Below, in pieces: positions 8,208 through 16,771 of a DNA stretch of 64,000 nt (positions are counted from its first letter, which is position 1; every line of letters starts with the position of its first letter). A program made the translations under genes and the position numbers. Below the pieces are notes generated by a model. It saw only the letters and a list, made by a program, of their open reading frames with translations. It ran no database searches and was not told where the DNA came from. This DNA is from Rudanella sp031411995 (lineage in GTDB: Bacteria; Bacteroidota; Bacteroidia; Cytophagales; Spirosomataceae): contig JANOCD010000112.1 of NCBI GenBank assembly GCA_031411995.1, positions 1 through 64,000 of the forward strand, read 5' to 3'.

Positions 8208-9461
8208 GTGCCTTCATTACTGACGGACACCGGAAATTCTGTGAGTTTTCGGCGACCAATTACGCCCAACCGGGTGCTTTTGCACCTGATGTTCTGGGGA
8301 GGAGGTTTCTGGATGACGTTTAGCCAGTTTAAACGGGCTTTTATAGACCATCCCAACACAGAGCTACTGTGGTTTGTCAGTCTGCATCATCTGCTGACGA
8401 TCATTATTTCGTTCGCTGTGTTTGGATACGTGGCTATACCGTATGTTTTGTATCGGGAACGTACCATCAAGAATCAAATAAAATGGATAATCGGTGTCGT
8501 TGCCCTATACTATGCCTTTCTTTGTGTTCATGGGTACACCCTGCTGTTATACGTACATGATCGCTATCAGCCGTTACCTTTTTATCTCCAGCATCGGTAC
8601 GAACAATTTGAGCAGGCAAGCCTGGTTGATTATTTGATTAATCCGTCGGTAATCTTTTGGATTTACGGTCATTTTATATCTTATCTGACAATCCCACTGC
8701 TCATTAAAGCGCTTCGAGACAGTTACGCGCGTGGAAGAATCCAACTAAAAATAGAGAAGGAACATCGGCAGTTTGAGGTTGACAAGCTGGTTCAGGAAAA
8801 AGAAAATACGACGAAGGATTTACAGTTTCTTCGGCAGCAAATCAATCCTCACTTTCTCCTCAACGCCTTCAATAACATCTACGCGCTCATTCATCGTCAG
8901 GATAAGCGGGCGGCCGAAACGCTGGCCAATCTGTCCACCCTGATACGATACGCATTATACCGAACGAGGCATGATTTTGTACCGCTGCAGGATGAGCTGG
9001 ACTTTATCAGCGGGTATATCGACATGGAACGCATCCGGCATAACCAACCTGAAGCAATTGAATTCACGTTGCCTCAACCTACCGATACGTCGAAGGAGTG
9101 GCTGATTCCTCCCTTGCTGTTAGTCACATTTATTGAAAATGCCTTTAAACACGGCCTGAATGCTGTTTATGAAGGAGGTTGGGTCAAAATAAGTATTGAG
9201 ACAGGTTTGCCCAACGAAGGCTGGTTGACCCTAATAGTGAGCAATAACAAATCAGACATGGATAACCAATATCCAATAGATAGCGGCATCGGACTGTCCA
9301 ACGTAAAACGCCGATTAGAATTGCTTTTTCCAGCCTCAACTCACGACTTAATTATAACAGACAAGCCTGACAAATTTACGGTTAAGCTATCAATTCCTCT
9401 TCACAGAAAAAGAGCAGTAATCCACCAATATGAACACCCCCATACGATGTCTGCTCATTGA
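8208..9461 (+). CDS. Sensor histidine kinase, LytS/YehU type
   Basis: The 417-residue kinase has four membrane segments in residues 20-180, a short coiled-coil, and then the His_kinase domain with FLRQQINPHFLLNAFNNIYA. The His of NPHF is the phosphorylation site in this family. A HATPase_c domain follows with FIENAFKHGLN (N-box) and SGIGLSNVKRRL (G-box). The gene starts at GTG 8208 and overlaps the response regulator by 32 bp, so they form a pair. No extracellular sensor domain beyond short loops is visible. It probably controls the following 40-codon ORF and dehydratase gene. Confidence 0.92.
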   Translation: MPSLLTDTGNSVSFRRPITPNRVLLHLMFWGGGFWMTFSQFKRAFIDHPNTELLWFVSLHHLLTIIISFAVFGYVAIPYVLYRERTIKNQIKWIIGVVALYYAFLCVHGYTLLLYVHDRYQPLPFYLQHRYEQFEQASLVDYLINPSVIFWIYGHFISYLTIPLLIKALRDSYARGRIQLKIEKEHRQFEVDKLVQEKENTTKDLQFLRQQINPHFLLNAFNNIYALIHRQDKRAAETLANLSTLIRYALYRTRHDFVPLQDELDFISGYIDMERIRHNQPEAIEFTLPQPTDTSKEWLIPPLLLVTFIENAFKHGLNAVYEGGWVKISIETGLPNEGWLTLIVSNNKSDMDNQYPIDSGIGLSNVKRRLELLFPASTHDLIITDKPDKFTVKLSIPLHRKRAVIHQYEHPHTMSAH

Positions 9462-10173
9462 TGATGAGCCACTGGCTCAGGAATTATTGCTTGATCACAT
9501 CCACCAGATACCCGCTCTGGAGGTAGTTGGTGTAGCCGGTAATGCGTTGCAGGCTATCGAATTATATCAGAAAACAAAACCTGATTTGCTCTTTCTCGAT
9601 ATTAATCTGCCCCGTATGAATGGCTATGAGTTGCTGCGGAGTTTGTCGGGTAATCCTCCCTGGGTCGTGGTAATATCTGGCTATCAGGAGTTTGCGTTTG
9701 AGGGATTTGAAAACAATGTGCTTGATTTCCTGCTCAAACCCGTCACCTTCAGCCGATTTGTACGGGCGATTACCAAAGTTCAGGAACGGATGCAGTCTCT
9801 TGAAACAGCACCTGTAGGTGGGCTGTCTCCTGGACTGGGGACGACCATAACTCCCGATGGTCAATTGGCAATCAAGGACGGAAGGACGATGGTTAACGTG
9901 ATTTGTCAGGACATCATTTTGATCGAAGCCATGAGTGATTACGTTAAGATTCAGCTACAGGAGCGAGTCGTAGTTAGTCATCAGCGGGTCTCGGCTCTGG
10001 AGAAACTATTACCCACACCTCTGTTTGTGAGGGTCAACCGGTCTTTCATTGTCAACACGGCCAAAATTCGGCAGACTGATGGTCAGCAAATCGAGATGCA
10101 AAGTGGTCATCGGGTTCCGGTGGGATCAACGTACAGGGCGGTGATCAACAGTATCATCCGAAGTGGCCTTTAG
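9430..10173 (+). CDS. LytTR-family response regulator
   Basis: The 247-residue protein has a receiver domain (residues 1-120) with acidic pocket DDE near residue 11, phospho-acceptor Asp in LFLDINLPRMNG (about 56) and Lys in LLKPVT (about 105). A LytTR DNA-binding domain follows (about 145-245) with LIEAMSDYVKI, FVRVNRSFIVN and the MQSGHRVPVG tail. Partner of the LytS kinase, whose gene it overlaps. LytTR proteins usually bind paired direct repeats upstream of their targets. The short ORF 52 bp downstream and the LanB gene are the natural candidates. Confidence 0.93.
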   Translation: MNTPIRCLLIDDEPLAQELLLDHIHQIPALEVVGVAGNALQAIELYQKTKPDLLFLDINLPRMNGYELLRSLSGNPPWVVVISGYQEFAFEGFENNVLDFLLKPVTFSRFVRAITKVQERMQSLETAPVGGLSPGLGTTITPDGQLAIKDGRTMVNVICQDIILIEAMSDYVKIQLQERVVVSHQRVSALEKLLPTPLFVRVNRSFIVNTAKIRQTDGQQIEMQSGHRVPVGSTYRAVINSIIRSGL

Positions 10174-10225
10174 CGAAGCGAGTACGAGTATCTTTTTATA
10201 TTTTACAAATTCAATCCCCTGACTC

Positions 10226-10348
10226 ATGTCAAACAATCCAGTGAACCGCCTTTCTAAAAAGGCGGTTGGAACCCGAATGCCGGTTGCTAAACCTCGGCCC
10301 ATCAAATACCCAACGACAATTGATCTGACAGTTGTTTTTACAATTTAA
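10226..10348 (+). CDS. Small ORF, candidate RiPP precursor peptide
   Basis: This 40-codon frame was read directly from the sequence. It begins MSNNPVNRLSKKAVGTRMPV and ends PTTIDLTVVFTI. The N-terminal part is basic (leader-like). The C-terminal 12 residues hold four Thr and no Cys or Ser. It sits between the LytTR regulator and the LanB-type dehydratase and is followed at once by a terminator, the usual precursor-attenuator-enzyme layout. Thr residues could be dehydrated to Dhb, but without Cys no lanthionine ring can form. A 10-bp hairpin lies inside the frame (10244-10267), which could instead mean the region is only untranslated structure. Coding status is unproven. Confidence 0.4.
   Translation: MSNNPVNRLSKKAVGTRMPVAKPRPIKYPTTIDLTVVFTI
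10244..10267. other. Hairpin inside the small ORF
   Basis: AACCGCCTTT (10244-10253) and AAAGGCGGTT (10258-10267) form a perfect 10-bp stem with a 4-nt loop. No T-run follows, so it is a weak terminator candidate. It could be an mRNA processing or translation-control element. Confidence 0.5.
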
Positions 10349-10350
10349 CC

Positions 10351-10384
10351 AAAGGCCCGGCGGTGAAAACTAACGGGCCTTTTT
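10351..10384 (+). terminator. Terminator/attenuator before the dehydratase gene
   Basis: AAAGGCCCG (10351-10359) pairs with CGGGCCTTT (10374-10382), and the T-run reaches 10384. It lies 3 bp after the small ORF and 20 bp before the dehydratase start. It would therefore make the small transcript abundant and let only readthrough reach the enzyme gene. Confidence 0.75.
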
Positions 10385-10403
10385 GTGGAGTCTACTTCTG
10401 GTT

Positions 10404-13400
10404 ATGCCCGACAAATTAATTACACCCTCATTTGCCCTCTTACGCTCCCCGCTTCTTTCGATAGATCAATTACTGAACCAATTTAAACAAACTGAACAGT
10501 CACCGGATGAATGGCTAAAGCAGTGGCTTAATCACTTGGATATTGAACGGGCATTGTTCGTTGCGTCACCTACCCTGTATGACGTTTGGAAAGGCTGGCA
10601 ACAAAACTCCGATCAATTACCTCTTCTGCCGGCCCGTTTAGCTCTCTGGCGGTATGTTATTCGCATGAGCAGTCGCTCAACACCATTTGGCCTATTTGCA
10701 GGCGTGAGTACGGCGTTTTTGGCTAATAAGACAACTGGAGAGGTAACGGATAATGGTTTTACCAGTTTTACCCGGCCCGATTCAGCCTGGTTGCTGGCTC
10801 TGTCCGAAAAACTGGTGCAAGACCCGACGATCAGGTGGCATTTACGGTATCGCCCGAACAATAGCCTGTATGCCATTGGTGACCAGACACAGAGCCATTC
10901 AATCCGGTATTCGGACTATACCGTTGACAATGGTCAGCGGGCGTTTTTTATTAATTCCGTAGAAGCAGACCCCGCTGTTAGAACAGTATTGGAATACGCT
11001 AATTCGTCGCCAACTGGAAAGACAGGTAATGAACTGATCTGTTTTTTGCAGGTTAGCCTGGGTGAAACTGAGCAGCAGGCTACTACCCTCGTTGATGAAC
11101 TTATCGAGGCCCATTTGCTGATGAGTGAACTGGAGCCGGGCGTTACGGGGGATACACCGTTCGATCAATTATTATCCCGGTTACGGCGTATTCCCGAAGC
11201 TAATTCTATCCTCCTCCCATTAGCAGAAATCAGCAACCGGTTGAGTACTCATTTTGAATCAGTTGCGACGGATCAGCGTACCGAAGCAATGATGCAGACG
11301 GTAGTGGGAAACGACTGTGTAGCAAGTTCCGCGCGGCAAATCGACATGGTACGCCAATCAAAATCAGTGAGTATCCGTTCGCAAACTATTGAGCAGATTG
11401 GGAGAGAAATCATGCAATTGTCCGCTCTGCGTGCTGATCGGAAGCTACCCGCCCTGGTATCATTTGCTCAACGGTTTTATGCTCGCTACGGCGTTCAAAT
11501 GCAGCCTTTGTTGCTGGCCCTCGATCATGAAACAGGCATTGGATATGACGTTGGAGTGCATCGCACGGGTCATTCATCGTTGCTCCAGCAATTAATGGCT
11601 GACGATCCACAGCCAAAATCTACTCCTACGCCAGACCGGTTAGATACCCTGCGATTGGCTAAACTGACCGCCTATCTTCAAAAAGGGCAATTTGTTCAGC
11701 AAATTACCGATGCCGAATTAACCGAGGCTGCTGGTACGGCATCTACTACTCCACTGACCCGAAGTTGGGCGGTTCTGGGTGAACTCTACGGGACAGATGC
11801 AGAAGCGATTGACGAGGGGAACTACCAATTTCTTGTCAAAAGTGTGGCTGGGCCATCGGGAGCTTCGCTGATGGCCCGTTTTTGTCAGCACGACGATGGT
11901 CTCCGGCAACAGGTTCAACAGCTTATCGACTGGGAAACGGAACAGTATCCGAACGCTATTCTTGCTGAGATCGCGCACCTGCCCGCCGGACGCATGGGTA
12001 ATGTGTTGAACCGGCCAAGACTTCGACCGTATGAGATTCCGTACATCACGCCCTCTTCTGTTGATGAGGAACACACGCTCTTTCTGTCCGATCTTTGGGT
12101 ACGGGTGCCGGACGGCGTTACGGTTGAACTTTGGTCTAAAAAGAGCAATAAGCGGGTGTTGCCACGCAATACAACGGCCCACAACTACCATCACTCTGAC
12201 GATGTGTACCGTTTTTTGAGTGATCTCGGCCATCAGGATGAAGCCTTTTCGTTTACCTGGTCATGGGGAATGCTGGCCAACCAGCCCGTATTGCCTCGTC
12301 TCGAATACAACCATATCATCGTAGCCAAGGCGCAATGGAACTTGGCCAAGCAAAACCACTGGTTATCGGCGGAAGACATGGTTTCGGACGTACAGCAGCG
12401 ACTTGCAGTTCCCGATTTGGTTGTGCTGGTTGATGGTGATAACGAATTGCTTCTTGACCTGACGGCTACCCCCTGCCGGCAGATTCTTTATGCTGAATTG
12501 ATGAAACGGGGAACCGTGTGCGTCGTGGAGTGGCTGGCCACAGCTGATCGGTGTTGGCTGAGTCGAGAGGGACAGCGATATGTCAGCGAACTGGTTATTC
12601 CTTTCGGGATTTCCCGACCCTCTCTCCTACCCCAGCCCTCACCATTTACGACAGCCACCGACTCGACCGTTCAGCGTTCATTTTTACCGGGTAGCGAGTG
12701 GCTGTACTTAAAAGTGTACGTGGGGGAACAAACGGCTAACGAATTGCTGACTCAGATAGTTGGTCCACTCGTAAAGAAAGCATTTGACAACGATTGGATC
12801 GACCACTGGTTTTTTGTGCGCTATTATGACCCAGAACCTCATCTGCGCCTTCGGTTTCATTGTCTGCAAAACAGTTATTCAGCCGTACTCATGGAACTGA
12901 ATGGTATGCTGACACCGTGGAAAGAAGCGGGTCAGGTACATGCTGTGCAGGTTGATACCTACGAGCGGGAGTTGGAACGCTACGGGTACAGCACCATTTC
13001 GCTATGCGAACAACTATTTTGGGCGGATAGCGAGTTGAATTTGCAATGGATCGGCAACGGTGGTGAATTCAGTGAGGACGAACAATGGTGGATAGCCTGC
13101 CAACGCGCTGATCAGATGATGACCTGCTTTGGTCTAACGTTGACCCAAAAACAGGACCTGACTGTAATACTTCAGGAGCGGTTTATACGCGAAAATAAGG
13201 AGAATACAGCCCTCAGAAAAGAGTTGAATAGCCAGTATCGTACCTGGGAAATCAGAATGAAAGGACACAGCACCAAGCCGCCGGTGTTGTCAACCGAAAC
13301 GCTGTTACTCATAGAATCGATTCGTGTTACATTGGCTGCATCTGATGCCGGTTTCCCAACCGTAACCGACCTGCTGAAAGCTCTCCTGCATATGCAATTC

Positions 13401-13520
13401 AATCGATTTTTTATCAGTAGTCAGCGATTGAGCGAAGGGGTGGTTTACCATTTTTTAGCTCGCCAGTACACATCGCAATTGGGTAAACAGCGTACCATTA
13501 TGTCACTCGAAACAGCGTAG
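10404..13520 (+). CDS. LanB-type lantibiotic dehydratase with thiopeptide-type C-terminal domain
   Basis: A protein of about 1,038 residues with both halves of a full-length class I dehydratase. The N-terminal glutamylation domain has FALLRSPLL at the start and MSSRSTPFGLFAG near residue 90. Its later hallmarks are LPAGRMGNVLNRPRLRPYEI (about 530). The C-terminal elimination/SpaB-C domain starts about 763 (GSEWLYLKVYVG) and includes WFFVRYYDPEPHLRLRF. These enzymes use glutamyl-tRNA to dehydrate Ser/Thr in a precursor peptide. The longer TTG reading from 10383 would overlap the terminator, so ATG 10404 (MPDKLI) is chosen. No cyclase, protease or exporter lies beside it, which is unusual. The candidate substrate is the 10226 peptide. 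Confidence 0.9.
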   Translation: MPDKLITPSFALLRSPLLSIDQLLNQFKQTEQSPDEWLKQWLNHLDIERALFVASPTLYDVWKGWQQNSDQLPLLPARLALWRYVIRMSSRSTPFGLFAGVSTAFLANKTTGEVTDNGFTSFTRPDSAWLLALSEKLVQDPTIRWHLRYRPNNSLYAIGDQTQSHSIRYSDYTVDNGQRAFFINSVEADPAVRTVLEYANSSPTGKTGNELICFLQVSLGETEQQATTLVDELIEAHLLMSELEPGVTGDTPFDQLLSRLRRIPEANSILLPLAEISNRLSTHFESVATDQRTEAMMQTVVGNDCVASSARQIDMVRQSKSVSIRSQTIEQIGREIMQLSALRADRKLPALVSFAQRFYARYGVQMQPLLLALDHETGIGYDVGVHRTGHSSLLQQLMADDPQPKSTPTPDRLDTLRLAKLTAYLQKGQFVQQITDAELTEAAGTASTTPLTRSWAVLGELYGTDAEAIDEGNYQFLVKSVAGPSGASLMARFCQHDDGLRQQVQQLIDWETEQYPNAILAEIAHLPAGRMGNVLNRPRLRPYEIPYITPSSVDEEHTLFLSDLWVRVPDGVTVELWSKKSNKRVLPRNTTAHNYHHSDDVYRFLSDLGHQDEAFSFTWSWGMLANQPVLPRLEYNHIIVAKAQWNLAKQNHWLSAEDMVSDVQQRLAVPDLVVLVDGDNELLLDLTATPCRQILYAELMKRGTVCVVEWLATADRCWLSREGQRYVSELVIPFGISRPSLLPQPSPFTTATDSTVQRSFLPGSEWLYLKVYVGEQTANELLTQIVGPLVKKAFDNDWIDHWFFVRYYDPEPHLRLRFHCLQNSYSAVLMELNGMLTPWKEAGQVHAVQVDTYERELERYGYSTISLCEQLFWADSELNLQWIGNGGEFSEDEQWWIACQRADQMMTCFGLTLTQKQDLTVILQERFIRENKENTALRKELNSQYRTWEIRMKGHSTKPPVLSTETLLLIESIRVTLAASDAGFPTVTDLLKALLHMQFNRFFISSQRLSEGVVYHFLARQYTSQLGKQRTIMSLETA

Positions 13521-13577
13521 TTCACCGAACAGGAACGCACTTTCACCGATTGGCCGAATATCCGGTTAAGTTGAACG

Positions 13578-13615
13578 AAAAGGGGTTGAAATGGTCGGTT
13601 TCAACCCCTTTTTTT
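13578..13615 (+). terminator. Strong intrinsic terminator after the dehydratase gene
   Basis: AAAAGGGGTTGAAA (13578-13591) pairs with TTTCAACCCCTTTT after a 7-nt loop and runs into seven or more T. It closes the regulator-peptide-dehydratase transcript. Confidence 0.85.
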
Positions 13616-13635
13616 GGAGAATAGTCCCGCCATCG

Positions 13636-14157
13636 ATGGATGTCGATGTGAAAATGGGCTTTATCAATCGCCGTATGGGTACTACTGTGTCAACTCAAGT
13701 GAATGAAATCTGGTTATTAGGTGCGTCGATCATCCAGGTGTGGACGGAACAACTTTTTCCCTCGACCGCCTATGAAAATACGGCGGATGGGATGCTTTTT
13801 GGTGATGTTCTCAATTGGAAAGCGTTCCAAAAAATTGCTCAGTCAGGATCTGAAATTGGCCGGAAACAAATACTGCTGTTCTGCGATGCAGGCGCATTGA
13901 CCCACCGGGATATTATCCAGATGCAGCATATGCGAAAAGTCAATCCCCATTTTGCGCCGGTCATTTATTTTGACAGTCCAGACCTCGGTAAACTCATCCA
14001 CACGTTTGATAGTGATTTGGCAGGTTATTGCACCTACACCGATTCCGTTGACGAACTACACAGGTTGATCCGCACCGTAACGGCAGGAAAGCTGTATTAC
14101 AGTGCTGGTTTCTGTACTGAGTTAAGCGAGTTTGGTTTTCCGATTCAAACGCACTGA
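13636..14157 (+). CDS. Receiver-like protein without output domain
   Basis: The product of about 173 residues resembles a response-regulator receiver domain. Its beta-strand segments include ILLFCDAG (about residue 75) and FAPVIYFDSP. The closing YCTYTDSVDELHRLIRTVTAGKLYYS matches the end of NarL-type receivers (helix 5 and linker). No DNA-binding HTH follows. The usual phospho-Asp context is altered (CDAGALT), so it may be a degenerate or atypical receiver. An ATG at 13591 lies inside the preceding terminator hairpin and is rejected; 13636 or 13654 is likely. It may act as a partner or decoy for the LytTR system upstream. Confidence 0.55.
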   Translation: MDVDVKMGFINRRMGTTVSTQVNEIWLLGASIIQVWTEQLFPSTAYENTADGMLFGDVLNWKAFQKIAQSGSEIGRKQILLFCDAGALTHRDIIQMQHMRKVNPHFAPVIYFDSPDLGKLIHTFDSDLAGYCTYTDSVDELHRLIRTVTAGKLYYSAGFCTELSEFGFPIQTH

Positions 14158-14309
14158 AAACTTGACTTTTAAGGGATAAAGTTTAAAAAATTAAACAAAA
14201 AACAATCCTAATTAGTAGGAATTACCCACCAAATGCCTTAATTTGCATGTGTTGCAATAAAAACGTTTTGGCATGTAGCCGAACAAGGCTTTGTTGCTAA
14301 CCAAAAATC

Positions 14310-14588
14310 ATGGAACAGAAACCCAAACTTTTGTACGAAGATATTCTTGGTCTTCTTGAGTTCAGAGGCATCAAACAGGGCAAAATTGCCGAGGTAATGA
14401 AGATGTCGTACAACAATTGGTATAAGACAAAGCAGAATAATTTACGCAATATATCCATCGAAGAAATTAGCGAATTGGCCATGTTCCTCGAGCTGCCTCC
14501 CGAGCAGGTATTTAGCCTTTGTTTCGCTATTTATAAACGTGCCTGGCTGGCACAGCAAGTCGATTTGGAAGCCCAAGAAACGGCTTAG
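14310..14588 (+). CDS. Small HTH (XRE-like) DNA-binding protein
   Basis: The 92-residue protein carries a helix-turn-helix of Cro/C1 style at about residues 15-60: RGIKQGKIAEVMKMSYNNWYKTKQ, then ISIEEISELAMFLELPPEQVFSL, the typical last two helices. The C-terminal tail is short and helical. It stands alone with its own terminator (14611-14634), so it is probably a local regulator. No operator was identified. The AT-rich leader at 14160-14300 presumably holds the promoter. Confidence 0.75.
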   Translation: MEQKPKLLYEDILGLLEFRGIKQGKIAEVMKMSYNNWYKTKQNNLRNISIEEISELAMFLELPPEQVFSLCFAIYKRAWLAQQVDLEAQETA

Positions 14589-14610
14589 TAAAAAGTAATG
14601 CCGATGACCT

Positions 14611-14634
14611 ACCCGCTGGAAGCGGGTTTTTTTG
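14611..14634 (+). terminator. Intrinsic terminator
   Basis: ACCCGCT (14611-14617) and AGCGGGT (14621-14627) form a tight stem followed by a run of seven T. It terminates the HTH gene. Confidence 0.85.
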
Positions 14635-14809
14635 TGCTTTATGCTGAAGAAGAGAGGGGTAAGGAAAATAGAAAATACACCCCGAAAAAAGCGGGATTTG
14701 AAAGGTTTACTTATTGATATTCAATATTTTATATAATTTAGTAAAGCCGTATTTTTAGGTAGTGATTCAGGGGGGAACTCAATGCAACCCCATTATATCA
14801 ACTGCCTTT

Positions 14810-15088
14810 ATGATCTGTATTAATAGCCCCGCCCGCGTCCGGTTTGCCATCGACAGCCGAATCAATCGCGACCTTGTTGCCACGGCCCGCGAACAGGGCT
14901 TTGTGTTTAGTCACCCGGCAGAAGACTTTCCGATTTGGGAAAGTGTGGCCGACGTAGATTTAGAAAACCCGGCTTCTATGTGTTCGCCGGAGGTTGCCAA
15001 CTGGCTATTTGGTAAGGCCATCGAAGCCACCCTTTTTCAACTGTATTTTTCACGTCGGCAGTCTGCCAACCCGTCATGTCAACCATGA
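14810..15088 (+). CDS. Hypothetical protein
   Basis: The 92-residue product starts at ATG 14810 (MICINSPARVRFAI); a GTG at 14762 could add 16 residues. It is soluble, with no recognised domain. Its stop codon overlaps an ATG of the next gene in the sequence ATGA at 15085-15088. That indicates translational coupling and supports both genes as real. Confidence 0.55.
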   Translation: MICINSPARVRFAIDSRINRDLVATAREQGFVFSHPAEDFPIWESVADVDLENPASMCSPEVANWLFGKAIEATLFQLYFSRRQSANPSCQP

Positions 15089-15465
15089 CCAGAGCCAACG
15101 ATAATCAGTACCTCAATAAATCATTAAACCCCAAATCAATTACCGCTATGGCAAAGAAGATGAATAACTACCTACAAACGCTTTACGACCAGATTGGACG
15201 GATGGCGTTTTTTATGATGGGAGCCAAAGATATTACGTTCGATAACGCCAAAAATACGCTGCAATGGAAGATTGCCAATTCTAAATTCCGAACCATTACC
15301 ATTCGCTATGATCTGGGCGAAGATTTGTACGAGATTTCGTTTTTTACTGTTGGCAAAACCACTTTTCTGGAAGTAGTTATGGAAAACGTTGAAATAGGTA
15401 ATTTACACGCCACTATCGAGCGCATAACCGGCTTACGACTTTCCTTTTCACAAGTGTATTCGTAG
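15085..15465 (+). CDS. Hypothetical protein
   Basis: A product of about 126 residues. The start at 15085 (MTRANDNQ) makes a 4-bp ATGA overlap with the previous gene; ATG 15076 is the alternative. The core is alpha/beta (FRTITIRYDLGEDLYEISFF). There is no recognised domain or membrane segment. It is followed by a GCCCGTTAAACGGGC palindrome (15486-15500) and an ACAAAGGGGTA block. Confidence 0.55.
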   Translation: MTRANDNQYLNKSLNPKSITAMAKKMNNYLQTLYDQIGRMAFFMMGAKDITFDNAKNTLQWKIANSKFRTITIRYDLGEDLYEISFFTVGKTTFLEVVMENVEIGNLHATIERITGLRLSFSQVYS

Positions 15466-15485
15466 CCATTGATTTGCCGTAAATG

Positions 15486-15517
15486 GCCCGTTAAACGGGC
15501 TAATAAACAAAGGGGTA
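15486..15517 (+). repeat. Palindrome plus CAAAGGGGTA block
   Basis: The short palindrome GCCCGTTAAACGGGC (15486-15500) is followed by ACAAAGGGGTA at about 15507-15517. The same block follows several other genes in this element (16.7, 24.0, 26.0, 31.3 and 32.2 kb). Confidence 0.5.
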
Positions 15518-15595
15518 TTGGCAAAGTTAACAAATAAAAAAGAGGGACTTAAAAGATTTATATCATTGATTATGAATTAGTTATAACGTAATGAA

Positions 15596-15610
15596 TTAGC
15601 TATTTTTATA
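15596..15610 (+). promoter_or_regulatory. Shared promoter/operator motif upstream of DUF932 gene
   Basis: TTAGCTATTTTTATA lies 55 bp before the DUF932 start. It differs at one position from the block found before the 24206 and 26112 genes. TATTTTTA is close to the Bacteroidetes -7 consensus TAnnTTTG, and the TAGCTA palindrome may be a regulator site. Confidence 0.45.
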
Positions 15611-15665
15611 TCAGCAAACGGCCTGAAATACAGGTCATTTTTAAACCTCAAACTTGCTGATAGTC

Positions 15666-16664
15666 ATGAGAAAGGCCAACATCAACAATCAACTGCTTAC
15701 CACTACTTCCTGGGATACGATTTGTTTCCCCGTCAAATCTGTACCCGCCCGTGATGTATTACCCGATCCCTACCGGGTAATTCCGACCGACCGCCAGAAC
15801 CTGATTGTTGGCACCATGCCCGACGAGGAACGGCAAATTTTCGCGGTTCAGTCGCCCCGCTACTCACTGGTTCCTAATTCCATTATTCGCGATGCCGTTA
15901 CAGAGGTAGCAGGCATTGAGCAGCCCGTGCATATCCGCTACAGCCGTAACGGTGAGTACGCGATCAATGTACTTTTGCCCGAGGAAACTACGGTAGGCAC
16001 CAACGACATTATTCAGCGGCAACTGACGTTTACCAACTCCTATACGGGTAAGTCTCAGTTCACGATTCAGGGAACCGAGATGAAACGGGTACGGGAGCAA
16101 AAGGTACGTGTTGCCTACTACCGTCAAATTTGCTCAAACGGTATGATGGGGTGGGCCGACGAATTCATAAGCCTTGACCAGTACCTTGATTGGTTGGTGA
16201 CAGGCCAAACCCCAGAAAAAGCAAAAGTAAAGGGGCTGGAATGGGTCTATGAGAGTGCCGAGACGCTGCGGGCCTACCAGCACATCTTTACCCACCGGGG
16301 GATTAACCTCAATCAATTCCGGGCATTTTTAGTTAATTTTCTGCGTGATTTCATGCGATACGCTCAGGAATACCCCAGCCCTACGCACGACGTGTTTAAC
16401 CTGATGCATGACACCGCCGTTACCGACCGGCAGGAAGCCGCCAAACTGATTCGGAAAGTAGGTATTTCGCAAAAGTTGGTGGAGGCCGCAATGGAACGGA
16501 TGGCCACCGAGGAATGCGTTTTAGGCACCCGCCCCAATGCCTGGCTTTTGTACAACGGTGTAAACCATGCCCTGTTTAATGGGAATACCGGGCTAACATT
16601 GCCCGCCCGTTATAACCTCGACGAGAAGGCATTCCACGCCATCGCGTCGCACTATATTTTGTAA
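15666..16664 (+). CDS. DUF932 domain plasmid/phage protein
   Basis: A protein of about 332 residues that matches the DUF932 (phage/plasmid-like, TIGR03299-type) pattern: an N-terminal set-up region (DTICFPVKSVPARDVL), FAVQSPRYSLVPNSIIRDAV near residue 60, FTNSYTGKSQFTIQGTEMKR near 125 and the ICSNGMM motif around 155. The biochemical role of the family is not established; it is common on large plasmids and phages. ATG 15666 is preferred to the TTG at 15654. It converges with the coupling-protein gene. Confidence 0.8.
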   Translation: MRKANINNQLLTTTSWDTICFPVKSVPARDVLPDPYRVIPTDRQNLIVGTMPDEERQIFAVQSPRYSLVPNSIIRDAVTEVAGIEQPVHIRYSRNGEYAINVLLPEETTVGTNDIIQRQLTFTNSYTGKSQFTIQGTEMKRVREQKVRVAYYRQICSNGMMGWADEFISLDQYLDWLVTGQTPEKAKVKGLEWVYESAETLRAYQHIFTHRGINLNQFRAFLVNFLRDFMRYAQEYPSPTHDVFNLMHDTAVTDRQEAAKLIRKVGISQKLVEAAMERMATEECVLGTRPNAWLLYNGVNHALFNGNTGLTLPARYNLDEKAFHAIASHYIL

Positions 16665-16672
16665 CGTGTGTT

Positions 16673-16696
16673 CTGACTGCCCTTAAAGGCAGTCAG
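16673..16696. terminator. Hairpin between convergent genes
   Basis: CTGACTGCC (16673-16681) and GGCAGTCAG (16688-16696) form a perfect 9-bp stem. It lies between the ends of the DUF932 gene and the coupling-protein gene and could terminate both. An ACAAAGGGGTA block follows at about 16703-16713. Confidence 0.65.
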
Positions 16697-16771
16697 GAAG
16701 GAACAAAGGGGTAGCCGGGCCGCCGATGCGGTAACTATTAAAATAGAAATATATATATAATAAGCTGACGA

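Noticed and set aside
11718..12233. Long minus-strand frame within the dehydratase gene
   Set aside because: It is a shadow of the LanB coding frame, without family resemblance or promoter.
13591..13635. Upstream ATG for the receiver-like gene
   Set aside because: It lies within the stem of the strong terminator at 13578-13615.
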